NCBI RefSeq assembly: GCF_036345155.1
Contig: NZ_CP107772.1
Span: forward strand, 7,130,001 to 7,194,000
Direction: 5' to 3'
Length of the DNA: 64,000 nt
Source: Streptomyces sp. NBC_00582
Lineage (GTDB): Bacteria; Actinomycetota; Actinomycetes; Streptomycetales; Streptomycetaceae
In this document: one piece after another, positions 51,023 to 58,914 of the stretch
Layout: each line of letters begins with the position of its first letter
Position numbering within the stretch: the stretch's first letter is position 1
The notes under the pieces: generated by a model
Databases searched by the model: none
Told to the model about the DNA's origin: nothing
Seen by the model: the letters and a program-made list of their open reading frames with translations, nothing else
Program-made: the position numbers and the translations under genes

Positions 51023-51606
51023 ACCGACACCTCCCTTCGACCGGCGGCCCTCGGCAAGGACGCGGTCTCCGCCGGGCCAGAACCCGACTCTCGGCCCGGG
51101 GCCCGGTCGGCATTCGGCTCTCGGGCCGGGTGCTGGCCCGAGGCCGGGTCCGGGTCGGGCTCTCGGGCCGGGTCCAGGCCCAAGGCCGGGCCCGGGTCCG
51201 GGTTCGGTTCTCGGGCCGGATGCAGGCCCGAGGCCGGGTCCAGGTTCGGCCTTCGGTCGGGGTGCAGGTCCGAGGCCAGGTCCAGGTCCGGCTCCCGATC
51301 CGGGGCCCGGTCCGACTTCGGCTCTTGGGCCGGGGTCGGTTTCGAGCCCCGTTCTCGGTCCGGCTTCGGTTCCAGGTTCGGCGGCAGGTCCAGGACCAGG
51401 CCGGAGAAGCGGGCCGTCGTGGCCAGGGTGGCCTCGATGTAGCGGGTGGCGGAGAGCGTGGCGGCGGCGCGGGCACCCGGGCCCGAGAGGCCGGCGGCGG
51501 CCCGGGGTCTGGGCGGCGGGGGCGTCGTGGGGGGTGGCGTGGTGGGCCGGGGGCGGCGGGGCGTCGTACCGCCTGGTGTACGGCCCGTCGTGCGGGCCGG
51601 GGTCAC
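51019..51606 (-). CDS. Pro/Asp/Arg-rich repeat protein, translationally coupled
   Basis: A 195-residue frame whose GTG overlaps the acyl-CoA dehydrogenase stop and whose stop overlaps the next ATG. That exact fit at both ends is the best evidence for a real gene. Residues 1-45 are Thr/Pro-rich; a short normal-looking segment follows (LSATRYIEATLATTARFSG, then LVLDLPPN); the C-terminal ~110 residues are imperfect repeats (HPAREPNPDP, DPAREPDPDP, HPAREPNADR). No family is recognised. It could be a spacer, a scaffold or a substrate of the adjacent ThiF-like enzyme. The repeats make other frames open too, so the frame choice rests on the overlaps. Confidence 0.55.
   Translation of the reverse strand: MTPARTTGRTPGGTTPRRPRPTTPPPTTPPPPRPRAAAGLSGPGARAAATLSATRYIEATLATTARFSGLVLDLPPNLEPKPDRERGSKPTPAQEPKSDRAPDREPDLDLASDLHPDRRPNLDPASGLHPAREPNPDPGPALGLDPAREPDPDPASGQHPAREPNADRAPGRESGSGPAETASLPRAAGRREVSV
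51110..51390. repeat. Degenerate GC-rich direct repeats
   Basis: Variants of CGGGCCGGG(T/A)(C/G)CAGG, CCCGAGGCCGGGTCC and GGTTCGG recur about every 18-54 bases. They encode the PAREP(N/D)xD repeats of the coupled protein. Most of the variation is by multiples of three bases. Confidence 0.7.
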
Positions 51607-52865
51607 AGCCGTCGTCCGTACAGGGCGCCGGTGATCGCCAGGGCCAGGACCTCCGGGGTGCCCTCGTAGATGCGGGCGCCGAAGGACTCGCGGACCAGCT
51701 TCTCCACCGCGTGGTCACGGCAGTAGCCGCGGGCCCCCACGATCGACATCGCCTCCTCGGCCACCTCGATCGCCGCGCGGTCGGCGAACAGCTTGGCGAC
51801 GGCGGGCCCGTAGACGGGCGCCGGCAGCATGTTGTCGGCCTGGTAGGCGGCCTGGAGGTACAGCAGCCGCGAGGCCTCGATCTTCGCGGACATCTCGGCG
51901 AGCTTGCGGGCCGTGAACTGGTGCTCGTACAGCGGCTTTCCGGCCTGCACCCGCTCGCCCGCGAACTCCTTGGCGATCTCGAAGGCACCCCGGGCCACCC
52001 CGGTGGAGATCGCGGCGACGATCGAACGGGCCTGGTTGGACTGGAGGGTGAGGTAGTTCCAGGCACCGCCCTCGCCGAAGGCGATGTTCTCCTCCGGCAC
52101 CCGGACGTCCTCGAAGTGGAGCGTGGTGCCCAGGCAGGCCCGGTACCCCATCTTGTCGGCGACCGCGCCCCGGGTGACGCCCTCGCTGTCCAGCGGCACG
52201 ATGAACACGGTCAGCCCGGTGGCGCCCGGGTTGCCCTCGATGTTGGCGAACACGGCCGCCCACTCGGCGACCTTGCCGTTGGTGATGAAGCGCTTGACGC
52301 CGTTCAGGACGAAGTGGTCGCCGTCGCGGCGCGCCGTCATCACGTCCTCGGCGAGCTCCGCGTGCTCCGGTATCAGCAGGTCGCAGCCCGCGGTCTCCTC
52401 GGTGATGGCGTTGCAGGCGAGGACCGGCTTGTCGCCGAGGAACGACGGCAGGAACCGGGCCTGGAGCTGCTGGTCGCCGGAGAACAGCACCGACGTCTGG
52501 CCGAGCAGCGAGGCGCCGAAGATCAGCGCGGTGCTGGCGCAGACCGACGCCAGCTCCTCCATGGCGACGGCCACGCCGAGCACGCCCATGCCGCGTCCGC
52601 CGAACTCCTTGGGCGTGGTCAGCCGCAGCAGGCCCAGCCGGTGGCCGGCCTCGACCATCTCCCAGTCGAAGTCGTCGGCCGGGGCGAGGTCGTTGTCGAG
52701 AACCCGTGGCTTCACCACGGTCTGCGCGAACTCGCGCACTTCGTCACGGAGTTCCTCGACCTCGGGCGGCAGCCGGAACATCGAGGGCATCGCCGCCGCG
52801 TCGAGGGCGCGCAGATCGGACAGGGTCGGGGCGTTCGGAACGACGGTCGTGGTGGTGGCGATCAC
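51603..52865 (-). CDS. Acyl-CoA (or acyl-ACP) dehydrogenase
   Basis: A 420-residue flavoprotein of standard ACAD layout: N-terminal helices (EELRDEVREFAQTVVKPRVL), middle beta domain (AITEETAGCDLLIPE, LNGVKRFITNGKVAEW) and C-terminal helices ending with the catalytic-region motif GARIYEGTPEVL. It would introduce an alpha,beta double bond. Since an ACP and FAAL lie in the same run, the substrate may be an ACP thioester. GTG 52865 is the likely start. The SCP2-like gene ends 56 bases upstream; the repeat protein is coupled downstream. Confidence 0.92.
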   Translation of the reverse strand: MIATTTTVVPNAPTLSDLRALDAAAMPSMFRLPPEVEELRDEVREFAQTVVKPRVLDNDLAPADDFDWEMVEAGHRLGLLRLTTPKEFGGRGMGVLGVAVAMEELASVCASTALIFGASLLGQTSVLFSGDQQLQARFLPSFLGDKPVLACNAITEETAGCDLLIPEHAELAEDVMTARRDGDHFVLNGVKRFITNGKVAEWAAVFANIEGNPGATGLTVFIVPLDSEGVTRGAVADKMGYRACLGTTLHFEDVRVPEENIAFGEGGAWNYLTLQSNQARSIVAAISTGVARGAFEIAKEFAGERVQAGKPLYEHQFTARKLAEMSAKIEASRLLYLQAAYQADNMLPAPVYGPAVAKLFADRAAIEVAEEAMSIVGARGYCRDHAVEKLVRESFGARIYEGTPEVLALAITGALYGRRL

Positions 52866-52921
52866 AGTGGTCCGCTTTCTGTGGTGGCGGGCGATCGGGT
52901 CGTCGGCGGCGGGCGTGCGGG

Positions 52922-53293
52922 TCAGGAAGCGGCGGGCGCCAGGGCGAGCCGGGCGTACTCGCGCCCGAGCACCGGCAGATAGTCCGCGAGGGAGCGCACC
53001 CGGGCGACGGGGCCCTTGACGACGAGACGGCGGGCGACGATGGCACGGGTCACGCCGAGCTGTCCGAGGAGGACGAGGTGCAGCGCCTCGGCCTGCACCT
53101 CCAGACGCAGGCTCGCCGGGTGCGGCGCGCCGTCGTGCACCCCGTCGGAGTCCAGCAGGAAGGCCGTGTCGGCGGCCCCGGTGACGACGAACTGGAGCGA
53201 GAAGTCGCGCTCCTTGAGCAGGGCGGCGAACTCGGCGTCGGCGAGGGCCGCGCGGAAGGCGTCGATGAACAGCTGCGCGTCCTGGACGGTCAC
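52922..53293 (-). CDS. SCP2-like sterol/lipid-binding domain protein
   Basis: A 123-residue protein resembling SCP2-type domains: FIDAFRAALADAEFAALLKE, FSLQFVVTGAADTAFLLDSD, LRLEVQAEALHLVLLGQLGV, RRLVVKGPVARVRSLADYLP, REYARLAL. Such proteins bind a hydrophobic ligand in a tunnel. GTG 53293 overlaps the GMC gene stop (GTGA) and follows GAAAGG. In this run it could hold or shuttle a fatty intermediate. The assignment is by pattern and somewhat uncertain. Confidence 0.7.
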   Translation of the reverse strand: MTVQDAQLFIDAFRAALADAEFAALLKERDFSLQFVVTGAADTAFLLDSDGVHDGAPHPASLRLEVQAEALHLVLLGQLGVTRAIVARRLVVKGPVARVRSLADYLPVLGREYARLALAPAAS

Positions 53294-54978
53294 AGTCGTA
53301 CTGCCTTTCGTGAGGTCGTTGCTGAGGTTGATTCCGGGGGTGTTGCTGAGGCCGGGCGGGGGGCGGAGCCGTCGGCCAGGATCAGTTCGGCCGCGCGTTC
53401 CGCGAGCATCACGGTCGGCGCGTGCGTATGGCCGCGGGGCAGGGAGGGCAGCGCGGAGGCGTCGACGACCCGCAGGCCGGCCACGCCCCGCACCCGCAGC
53501 GCCGGATCGAGCACGGCCTCGGGGTCCGCCCCCATGCCGCAGGTGCCGACGGGGTGGTACAGGGTCTCCGCGTGGGTCCGGGTCACCGTGTGCACCGTCC
53601 CCGGGTCGGGATCCAGTGCGCCCGGTGTCAGCGGCCTGCCGAGCCGGGCCGCGAGCGCGGGCCGGGTCAGGACGTGCTGGGCCCGGTGCACGCCCTCGGT
53701 GAGGACGCGCAGGTCGTCGCCGTCCGGGTCGGAGAGATAGCGCGGGTCGATCACCGGGTGGGCCGCCGGGTCCGCCGAGGCGAGCCGGACCGTGCCGTGG
53801 CTGCGGGGCCGCAGCAGGACCACGCCCAGCGTGACGCCATGGGTGCGCGGGGCCTTCCCCTGGTCGAGGAACGGCACCAGCATCCACACGAACTCCAGGT
53901 CCGGCGCCGCCAGTTCGGGGTCGCTGCGCAGGAACGCCACGGCCTCCGCGAGATTGGACGTGAGCCGCCCGCGCCGGCCGCGCAGGAACTCCCCGATCTC
54001 GCCCTGCCGGTCGGTGACACCGGGGGTGACACGGCCGTCGGCCTCGAAGGCCAGGGGGACGTAGAGGTGGTCGGCGAGGCGGTGGCCCACCCGCGGGGAG
54101 TGCGCGTGCACCCGGATGCCGTGCCGGCGCAGCTCGTCCGCGTCGCCCACGCCGGACAGCATCAGCAGCTGCGGCGAGCCGATCGCCCCCGCCGCGAGGA
54201 CGACCTCGCCCTCGGCGCGTACGACGAGCGGTCCGTCGGGCGTCGTGCAGGCGACGCCGACCGCGCGGCCGTTCTCGATCAGGATCCGTTCGACGCGGAC
54301 GTCCGTGAGGACGCTCAGGTTCGCCCGGCGCGAGGCGGGCCGCAGATATCCGTCGGCCGCGCTCCACCGCCGTCCCCCGCGCTGGGTGGCCCGCACCGGC
54401 CCGGCCCCCTCAGGCTCCAGCGGCCGCCCGTCGTCCAGCGCGGGCAGCCCCGCCTCGGCGCAGGCGGCCAGGAACTCGGCGGTGGCCGGACTCGGATCCC
54501 GCAGGTCCTCGATCCGAATCGGCCCCCCGGAGCCGTAGCCCCGCCCGCCGACCCCATCGGAGTCGGCGCCGCCGGAACCCGAGCGGTCCTCGGCGCGGGT
54601 GAAGTACGGCGTCACCTCCGCCGCCGACCAGCCCGCGCAGCCCTCCTCCTCGGCCCAGCCGTCGAAGTCCGCGCGGTGGCCGCGGGTCCAGATCTGGGCG
54701 TTGAGGGAGGACGAGCCGCCGAGCGTGCGGCCGCGGGGCCAGTTCAGGGCGCGGCCGTCGAGGCCCGGCTGGGCGACCGTACGGTAGCCCCAGTCCGCGG
54801 GGGAGCCGAACAGGGCAGGGAACGCGGCGGGGATGCTGATCTCGGCGCGCCGGTCCGGGCCGCCGGCCTCGATCAGCAGCACCTCTCCGTCGTCCCCGGC
54901 GCTGAGCCGGTCCGCCAGCACACAGCCGGCCGAGCCCGCGCCGACGACGATGTGGCGTACCGTGCGGTCGCCGCCCAT
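53290..54978 (-). CDS. GMC-family flavin oxidoreductase
   Basis: A 562-residue glucose-methanol-choline oxidoreductase. The FAD site is HIVVGAGSAGCVLADRLS, the first GMC signature is RGRTLGGSSSLNAQIW, the second is VVLAAGAIGSPQLLMLSG, and the catalytic His is in ETLYHPVGTCGMG. The family oxidises alcohols to aldehydes or ketones. A Gly/Ser insertion lies around residue 140. ATG 54978 overlaps the SGNH stop by one base (TGATG), showing coupling. In the pathway it may oxidise a lipid alcohol. Confidence 0.93.
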   Translation of the reverse strand: MGGDRTVRHIVVGAGSAGCVLADRLSAGDDGEVLLIEAGGPDRRAEISIPAAFPALFGSPADWGYRTVAQPGLDGRALNWPRGRTLGGSSSLNAQIWTRGHRADFDGWAEEEGCAGWSAAEVTPYFTRAEDRSGSGGADSDGVGGRGYGSGGPIRIEDLRDPSPATAEFLAACAEAGLPALDDGRPLEPEGAGPVRATQRGGRRWSAADGYLRPASRRANLSVLTDVRVERILIENGRAVGVACTTPDGPLVVRAEGEVVLAAGAIGSPQLLMLSGVGDADELRRHGIRVHAHSPRVGHRLADHLYVPLAFEADGRVTPGVTDRQGEIGEFLRGRRGRLTSNLAEAVAFLRSDPELAAPDLEFVWMLVPFLDQGKAPRTHGVTLGVVLLRPRSHGTVRLASADPAAHPVIDPRYLSDPDGDDLRVLTEGVHRAQHVLTRPALAARLGRPLTPGALDPDPGTVHTVTRTHAETLYHPVGTCGMGADPEAVLDPALRVRGVAGLRVVDASALPSLPRGHTHAPTVMLAERAAELILADGSAPRPASATPPESTSATTSRKAVRL

Positions 54979-55658
54979 CAGTTCGTCCGGTCCGAGATCC
55001 GGGCGCCCAGGGCCTTCACGATCTCCGCCGCGAGGGCGGCGTGGCCCTCCATCGCGAAGTGGATGCCGTCGGCGCTCATCAGGTTGGGCCGCAGCCGCAC
55101 CGGGTGGTGCCACATCTCGATCAGCACGGCGTCGTGCCGCCCCGCGACCGCGCGGATACGGTCGTTCAGAGCCGCCGTACGGTCGCTGAAGACCGCCAGC
55201 TCCGGTACCGACTCGAAGACGTTGGTCACCGTGAACGAGAAGATGTCCGCGCCCTGCGCGCGCAGCGCCCCGTACATGGCGTCCAGGTCGGCCTCGACGC
55301 CGTCGAGGTCCGGCTCGGCGTCGAACAGGTCGTTGCCCCCCGCCGCCACGTTCACGAGATCGGGCTTGAAGGCCAGGACCCGCTCCAGTTGCTCGGCGCG
55401 CACCTCACCGGCCCGTTTGCCCTTGACCCCGGTGTTCAGATAGCCGAAGTCGGGCTTGCCGGCGCTGAGCGCGGCCGAGATCCGCTCCGGCCACGGCACG
55501 GTGGCGTACCCGGGGCTGGGATCGCCGAGCCCGGCGGCGAAACTGTCGCCGATCACGGCGAACCGCTGCCAGGGCGCCCCGCGCAGCAGCCGGACGGACT
55601 CGTCGTGCGAGAGCGCCAGCGGGTCGTCCGCCTCACTGCGCAGATCGTGGGTCGTCAT
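54978..55658 (-). CDS. SGNH/GDSL-family hydrolase
   Basis: A 226-residue esterase-like protein with block I FAVIGDSFAAG (S39), block III AAGGNDLFD and block V SADGIHFAMEGH (Asp and His). There is no signal peptide, so it acts in the cytosol. It may release an acyl group from ACP (thioesterase role) or act on an ester. AGAGGT lies upstream of ATG 55658. It lies between the ACP and GMC genes in the run. Confidence 0.9.
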   Translation of the reverse strand: MTTHDLRSEADDPLALSHDESVRLLRGAPWQRFAVIGDSFAAGLGDPSPGYATVPWPERISAALSAGKPDFGYLNTGVKGKRAGEVRAEQLERVLAFKPDLVNVAAGGNDLFDAEPDLDGVEADLDAMYGALRAQGADIFSFTVTNVFESVPELAVFSDRTAALNDRIRAVAGRHDAVLIEMWHHPVRLRPNLMSADGIHFAMEGHAALAAEIVKALGARISDRTN

Positions 55659-55689
55659 CTTCTCGTGGTACCTCTCTGGGATGGGTGGA

Positions 55690-55953
55690 TCAGGCGGCGT
55701 CGCTCGGCACCGCCTGCTGCTGGTCGACGAAGTCCTCGATGTCCTTGACCGTCGTGATGTCGGGCGTGCCGCCCGTGCCGAGGTCGACCAGGGCGAACTC
55801 CTGCTCGATGCGGAGCGAGAGCTCGATGACGGCGAGCGAGTCGTAGCCGAGCTCCTCGACGAGACGGTCCTCGGAACTCGCCTCGCGGGCGCCGAGCGGG
55901 CTCATCTCCCCGACGATCCGCCGGACCTGCGCGCGCAACGTGGTGCTGTCCAT
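55690..55953 (-). CDS. Acyl carrier protein
   Basis: An 87-residue ACP with the phosphopantetheine serine S39 in ELGYDSLAVIELSL. The helix II motif is D-S-L as usual. The C-terminus carries an extended DFVDQQQAVPSDAA tail. GAGAGGG and GAAGAGG lie before ATG 55953. Beside a fatty acyl-AMP ligase, it is the expected acceptor of an activated fatty acid. Confidence 0.93.
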   Translation of the reverse strand: MDSTTLRAQVRRIVGEMSPLGAREASSEDRLVEELGYDSLAVIELSLRIEQEFALVDLGTGGTPDITTVKDIEDFVDQQQAVPSDAA

Positions 55954-56000
55954 GTCCTCTTCGTCCCTCTCTGCTGGTGGTGTGGTGGTCCGGTGGTTCG

Positions 56001-56978
56001 TCAGGCCGCGGCGGCGCGGATCGGGTGCGGGGCGTTCCAGCGCTCCTCGTAGGCGTCGAGGGCGGTGTCGATCGCGAGGTCCCAGGCGTCGCCGGCCTTC
56101 TCCACCAGGTGCGGCAGTCCCACCAGGCGCAGCTGCTTGACCAGGCGCTCGCGGGCGATCTCGACGCTGCCGCGCAGCTGGGCGGCGCGGCTGAGCAGGG
56201 CGACGCGGATCGCCGGGGACGGGTTGTGCCGGGAGGGGCCGATCAGCACCCAGGCCGCCGCGCCCAGCGACTCGAAGTGCGCGTCCTCCACCACCTGGGC
56301 GAAGCCGCCGGCGACGCCGTCCTGGGCGGCGCGCAGCCCGAAGGAGACATGACGCGACTCGTCCCGCGTCACGTTCGTCAGCCCTTCCTCCAGGGCGTCC
56401 AGCTTCAGCCGCTTGGCGAGGAAGCGGGTGGTGCGCAGCGCCGTCGCCGCGAGGACGCCCTCGGTGATCAGGTGGTAGTAGACGAGCGCCCGGTACCAGG
56501 ACTCGCGGTCCTCGTGGTCGGCCCGTACCGCGTCGGTCGCCCGGGTGAGCACCGGCGCGAACACCTCCGCGTAGTCGGCGCCGTCCTCGGCCTCGTCGAG
56601 GGAGGCACCGCACGCGTCCTCCAGATACGTCTGGAAGAACCGCACGTGCCGGGCCTCGTCGGCGAGCTGCGTGCACAGGAAGATCCGGTCGTCCTCGGTG
56701 GGCGGCGCGTCGATCAGGGCGCCCAGGGTGTGGGTGACCGTGACCTCGCCCACCTCCAGCTCGGCCAGCGAGCCGAGCATCTGGGCGCGCGAGAAGGGGC
56801 TGAGCGCCTGCCAGGTCGCGGCGTCCCCGGCGGGGGCGACCTGGGCGACGGCCCACTGCTGGCGCTCCCAACGGCGGTACAGGTCGGCGGAGTTCGCCAG
56901 CCGGCCGCGCTGTTCGGCGGTGGCTTCGGGGGCCGTCTCGGTGACGTCGAGAACCAGCCCGGCGGTCGTGACGCTCAT
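56001..56978 (-). CDS. R2-like diiron protein (ferritin-like oxidase)
   Basis: A 325-residue four-helix protein. The opening LYRRWERQQWAVAQ resembles ribonucleotide reductase R2 and R2-like ligand-binding oxidases. The metal ligands are all in place: E75 or E78, E108-x2-H111 (ADEARHVRFF), E173 (LITEGVLAAT) and E207-x2-H210 (RDESRHVSFG). The R2 radical tyrosine position is not obvious. It overlaps the FAAL gene by 4 bases (ATGA). Possible reactions include desaturation, hydroxylation or N-oxidation of an ACP- or lipid-bound substrate. The substrate is unknown. Confidence 0.82.
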   Translation of the reverse strand: MSVTTAGLVLDVTETAPEATAEQRGRLANSADLYRRWERQQWAVAQVAPAGDAATWQALSPFSRAQMLGSLAELEVGEVTVTHTLGALIDAPPTEDDRIFLCTQLADEARHVRFFQTYLEDACGASLDEAEDGADYAEVFAPVLTRATDAVRADHEDRESWYRALVYYHLITEGVLAATALRTTRFLAKRLKLDALEEGLTNVTRDESRHVSFGLRAAQDGVAGGFAQVVEDAHFESLGAAAWVLIGPSRHNPSPAIRVALLSRAAQLRGSVEIARERLVKQLRLVGLPHLVEKAGDAWDLAIDTALDAYEERWNAPHPIRAAAA

Positions 56979-58708
56979 GTCGCTGCCCCATCCAGGTGTG
57001 TCGCGGTCGGTTGCGGTGCCTTCGGTGGTGCCGGGCGGTGCGTCGGGTGCGTGGAGTGGAGTACGTCGCCCGCGAGGGTGCCCTCGGCGGCCTGACGCCA
57101 CAGCAGCCGGCGGCGCGGTTTGCCGCTGGAGGTGCGCGGGATGGTGCCGCGGCGGGCCCGGACCACGGTCACGTCGACGGTGGTGTCCAGGGCGGAGCGC
57201 AGGACGCCGGTCACGGCCTCCAGCCATGCCTCGCCGGGCGCCTCCACGACGACGACGGCGCCGGAGCGTGCGTCGCGGGTGCCGAGCGCCACCGCGCAGC
57301 GGCCGGGCGGCACCCCCGGCAGCGAGACGAGCGCCGCCTCCACGTCCTCGGCGTGCACCTTGCGGCCGCGGACCTTGAGGCTGTCGCCGATCCGCCCGAC
57401 GACGTACAGCTCGCCGTCGTACAGGAACCCGGCGTCGCCGGTGCGCAGTCCGTCCTCGCCGAAGGGCTCGCTCGCCGCCGGATCGGGCGACTGGTAGCCG
57501 TCGGCCACGGAGGTCCCGCGGACCCGGATCTCGCCGAACGTGCCGTCGGGCAGCGGTGCGCCGTCCTCGTCGACGACGTCCACGGCCGTCTCGGGCACCG
57601 GGGTGCCGCAGCCGGCGATCCAGCGCGCGGGGTCCTCGGGGCGGTCGACGCCGAGCACGCCCGTGTCGGTGACGGTCACCGGCGCCCCGGTGGCGAGCGG
57701 GCCCGCCGTGCGGACGATCCGCGCACCCGTTCCGGGGCGTACGCCGGTGACGGCGAGCGTCGTCTCCGCCATGCCGTAGCAGGGGGCGAGCGCCCGGGAG
57801 TCGAAGCCGTACGGGGCGAGCTTCGCGGCGAAGTCGGCGACCACCCGCGCGTCCACGCGCTCGGCGCCGCTCATGGCGACCCGCCACGCCGAGAAGTCCG
57901 TGCCCGCCAGCTCCTCCTCGCGGACCCGCGAGGTGGCGTATCCGTAGCCGAAGTTGGGGGCGGTGGTGATGGTCACCCCGTGCCGGCCGTGGCAGTCGAG
58001 CCAGCGGGCCGGGGAGCGGATGAAGTCGACCGGGCTCATCAGCCACAGGTCGATCTGGGCCACGACGGAACCCAGGAACGTCCCGATCAGGCCCATGTCG
58101 TGGTACAGCGGCAGCCAGGACGAGCAGGAGTCCTCGCTGTTCACGCCCAGCCAGCCGTGGATGGCGCGGACGTTGGCGGTGAGGTTCTCGCCGGTGACCC
58201 GGACCCCCTTGGGGGTGCCGCTGGAACCGGACGTGAACTGCAGCAGCGCGAGGTCCGCGGTGCGGCGCGCCAGGGATCCGGCGGCGGGCAGCTCGGCCGG
58301 GTCGGGCAGCACGAGGGGTGTGCCCGTGCCGGCCTTCGCGCACGCCGTGGCGGCGAGCGGGGCCAGGGCCGCGTCGGTGAGGACGGCGGCCGGTTCGGCG
58401 GCGCCGAGGACGGCGGCCGCGTGCTCGGTGAAGGCCTCGTGGCCGCCGAAGGTGACGGGCGAGGCGATCGGGGACGGGGTGGCCCCCGCGTACATGACAC
58501 CGAGGAACGCCGGTACGAAGGTCTCGGGCTCCTCGATCAGCAGGGACACGACGCCTCGGGTGACGCCGTTCGCGTGCAGGAAGGCGGCCGTGCTGCGGGC
58601 CGCCTCGGCGATGCCGGCGTAGGTACGCAGGTGCCAGTCGCCGTTTCGGTGGTAGTGGATTCCGCGCTCGGGTGCGGGGGAGTCCAGCCAGTCGAGGACT
58701 GTGTTCAT
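56975..58708 (-). CDS. Fatty acyl-AMP ligase (FAAL)
   Basis: A 577-residue ANL-superfamily enzyme. The P-loop is LLQFTSGSSGTPKGV; WLPLYHDMGLIGTFLGSVV and ITTAPNFGYGYATSRV are typical for FAALs; PCYGMAETTLAVTGV is the A5-like core; and GDAGFLYDGELYVVGR starts the C-terminal domain. FAALs activate fatty acids with ATP and hand them to an ACP instead of CoA; the ACP is two genes downstream. ATG 58708 follows GAGGGG by 6 bases; TTG 58711 is less likely. It is the first gene of the long leftward run, so its promoter should lie in 58709-58820. Confidence 0.9.
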   Translation of the reverse strand: MNTVLDWLDSPAPERGIHYHRNGDWHLRTYAGIAEAARSTAAFLHANGVTRGVVSLLIEEPETFVPAFLGVMYAGATPSPIASPVTFGGHEAFTEHAAAVLGAAEPAAVLTDAALAPLAATACAKAGTGTPLVLPDPAELPAAGSLARRTADLALLQFTSGSSGTPKGVRVTGENLTANVRAIHGWLGVNSEDSCSSWLPLYHDMGLIGTFLGSVVAQIDLWLMSPVDFIRSPARWLDCHGRHGVTITTAPNFGYGYATSRVREEELAGTDFSAWRVAMSGAERVDARVVADFAAKLAPYGFDSRALAPCYGMAETTLAVTGVRPGTGARIVRTAGPLATGAPVTVTDTGVLGVDRPEDPARWIAGCGTPVPETAVDVVDEDGAPLPDGTFGEIRVRGTSVADGYQSPDPAASEPFGEDGLRTGDAGFLYDGELYVVGRIGDSLKVRGRKVHAEDVEAALVSLPGVPPGRCAVALGTRDARSGAVVVVEAPGEAWLEAVTGVLRSALDTTVDVTVVRARRGTIPRTSSGKPRRRLLWRQAAEGTLAGDVLHSTHPTHRPAPPKAPQPTATHLDGAAT

Positions 58709-58820
58709 CAATTCCCCTCATGAACCGATGGGCTCTCGTCCTGTGTTACGGGCTGGTAGGGCCGCCCCCTCGTGGGAAATCCGGGAGTTTCGGAAGCGGT
58801 GTCGTACGGGAACGCGCTGG
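58709..58820 (-). promoter_or_regulatory. Presumed promoter region of the main operon
   Basis: The short gap before the FAAL gene must hold the promoter of the leftward run, unless readthrough from the exporter gene continues past its hairpins. I see no clear -35/-10 pair. Confidence 0.35.
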
Positions 58821-58895
58821 GCGGGGCCGCGGGTCCGAGACCGCGGCCCCGCCCGGGACCGGCCGCGGCCGCGGGGGGTGTGGGTCGCGGCCGGT
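58821..58895 (-). terminator. Double hairpin after the exporter gene
   Basis: A perfect 12-bp stem (GCGGGGCCGCGG and CCGCGGCCCCGC, 58821-58852) and a 10-bp stem (ACCGGCCGCG and CGCGGCCGGT, 58858-58895) lie just after the leftward exporter stop at 58915. They probably end its transcript before FAAL. Confidence 0.72.
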
Positions 58896-58914
58896 GGGGG
58901 AGGGTGAGCCGGGG

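Noticed and set aside
51110..51390. Possible CRISPR or integron-like repeat array
   Set aside because: Repeats are degenerate, without unique spacers, and vary mostly in steps of three bases, as expected for coding repeats.
55984..56000. A further small gene between ACP and the R2-like protein
   Set aside because: The gap is only about 47 bases and contains just the upstream site of the ACP gene.
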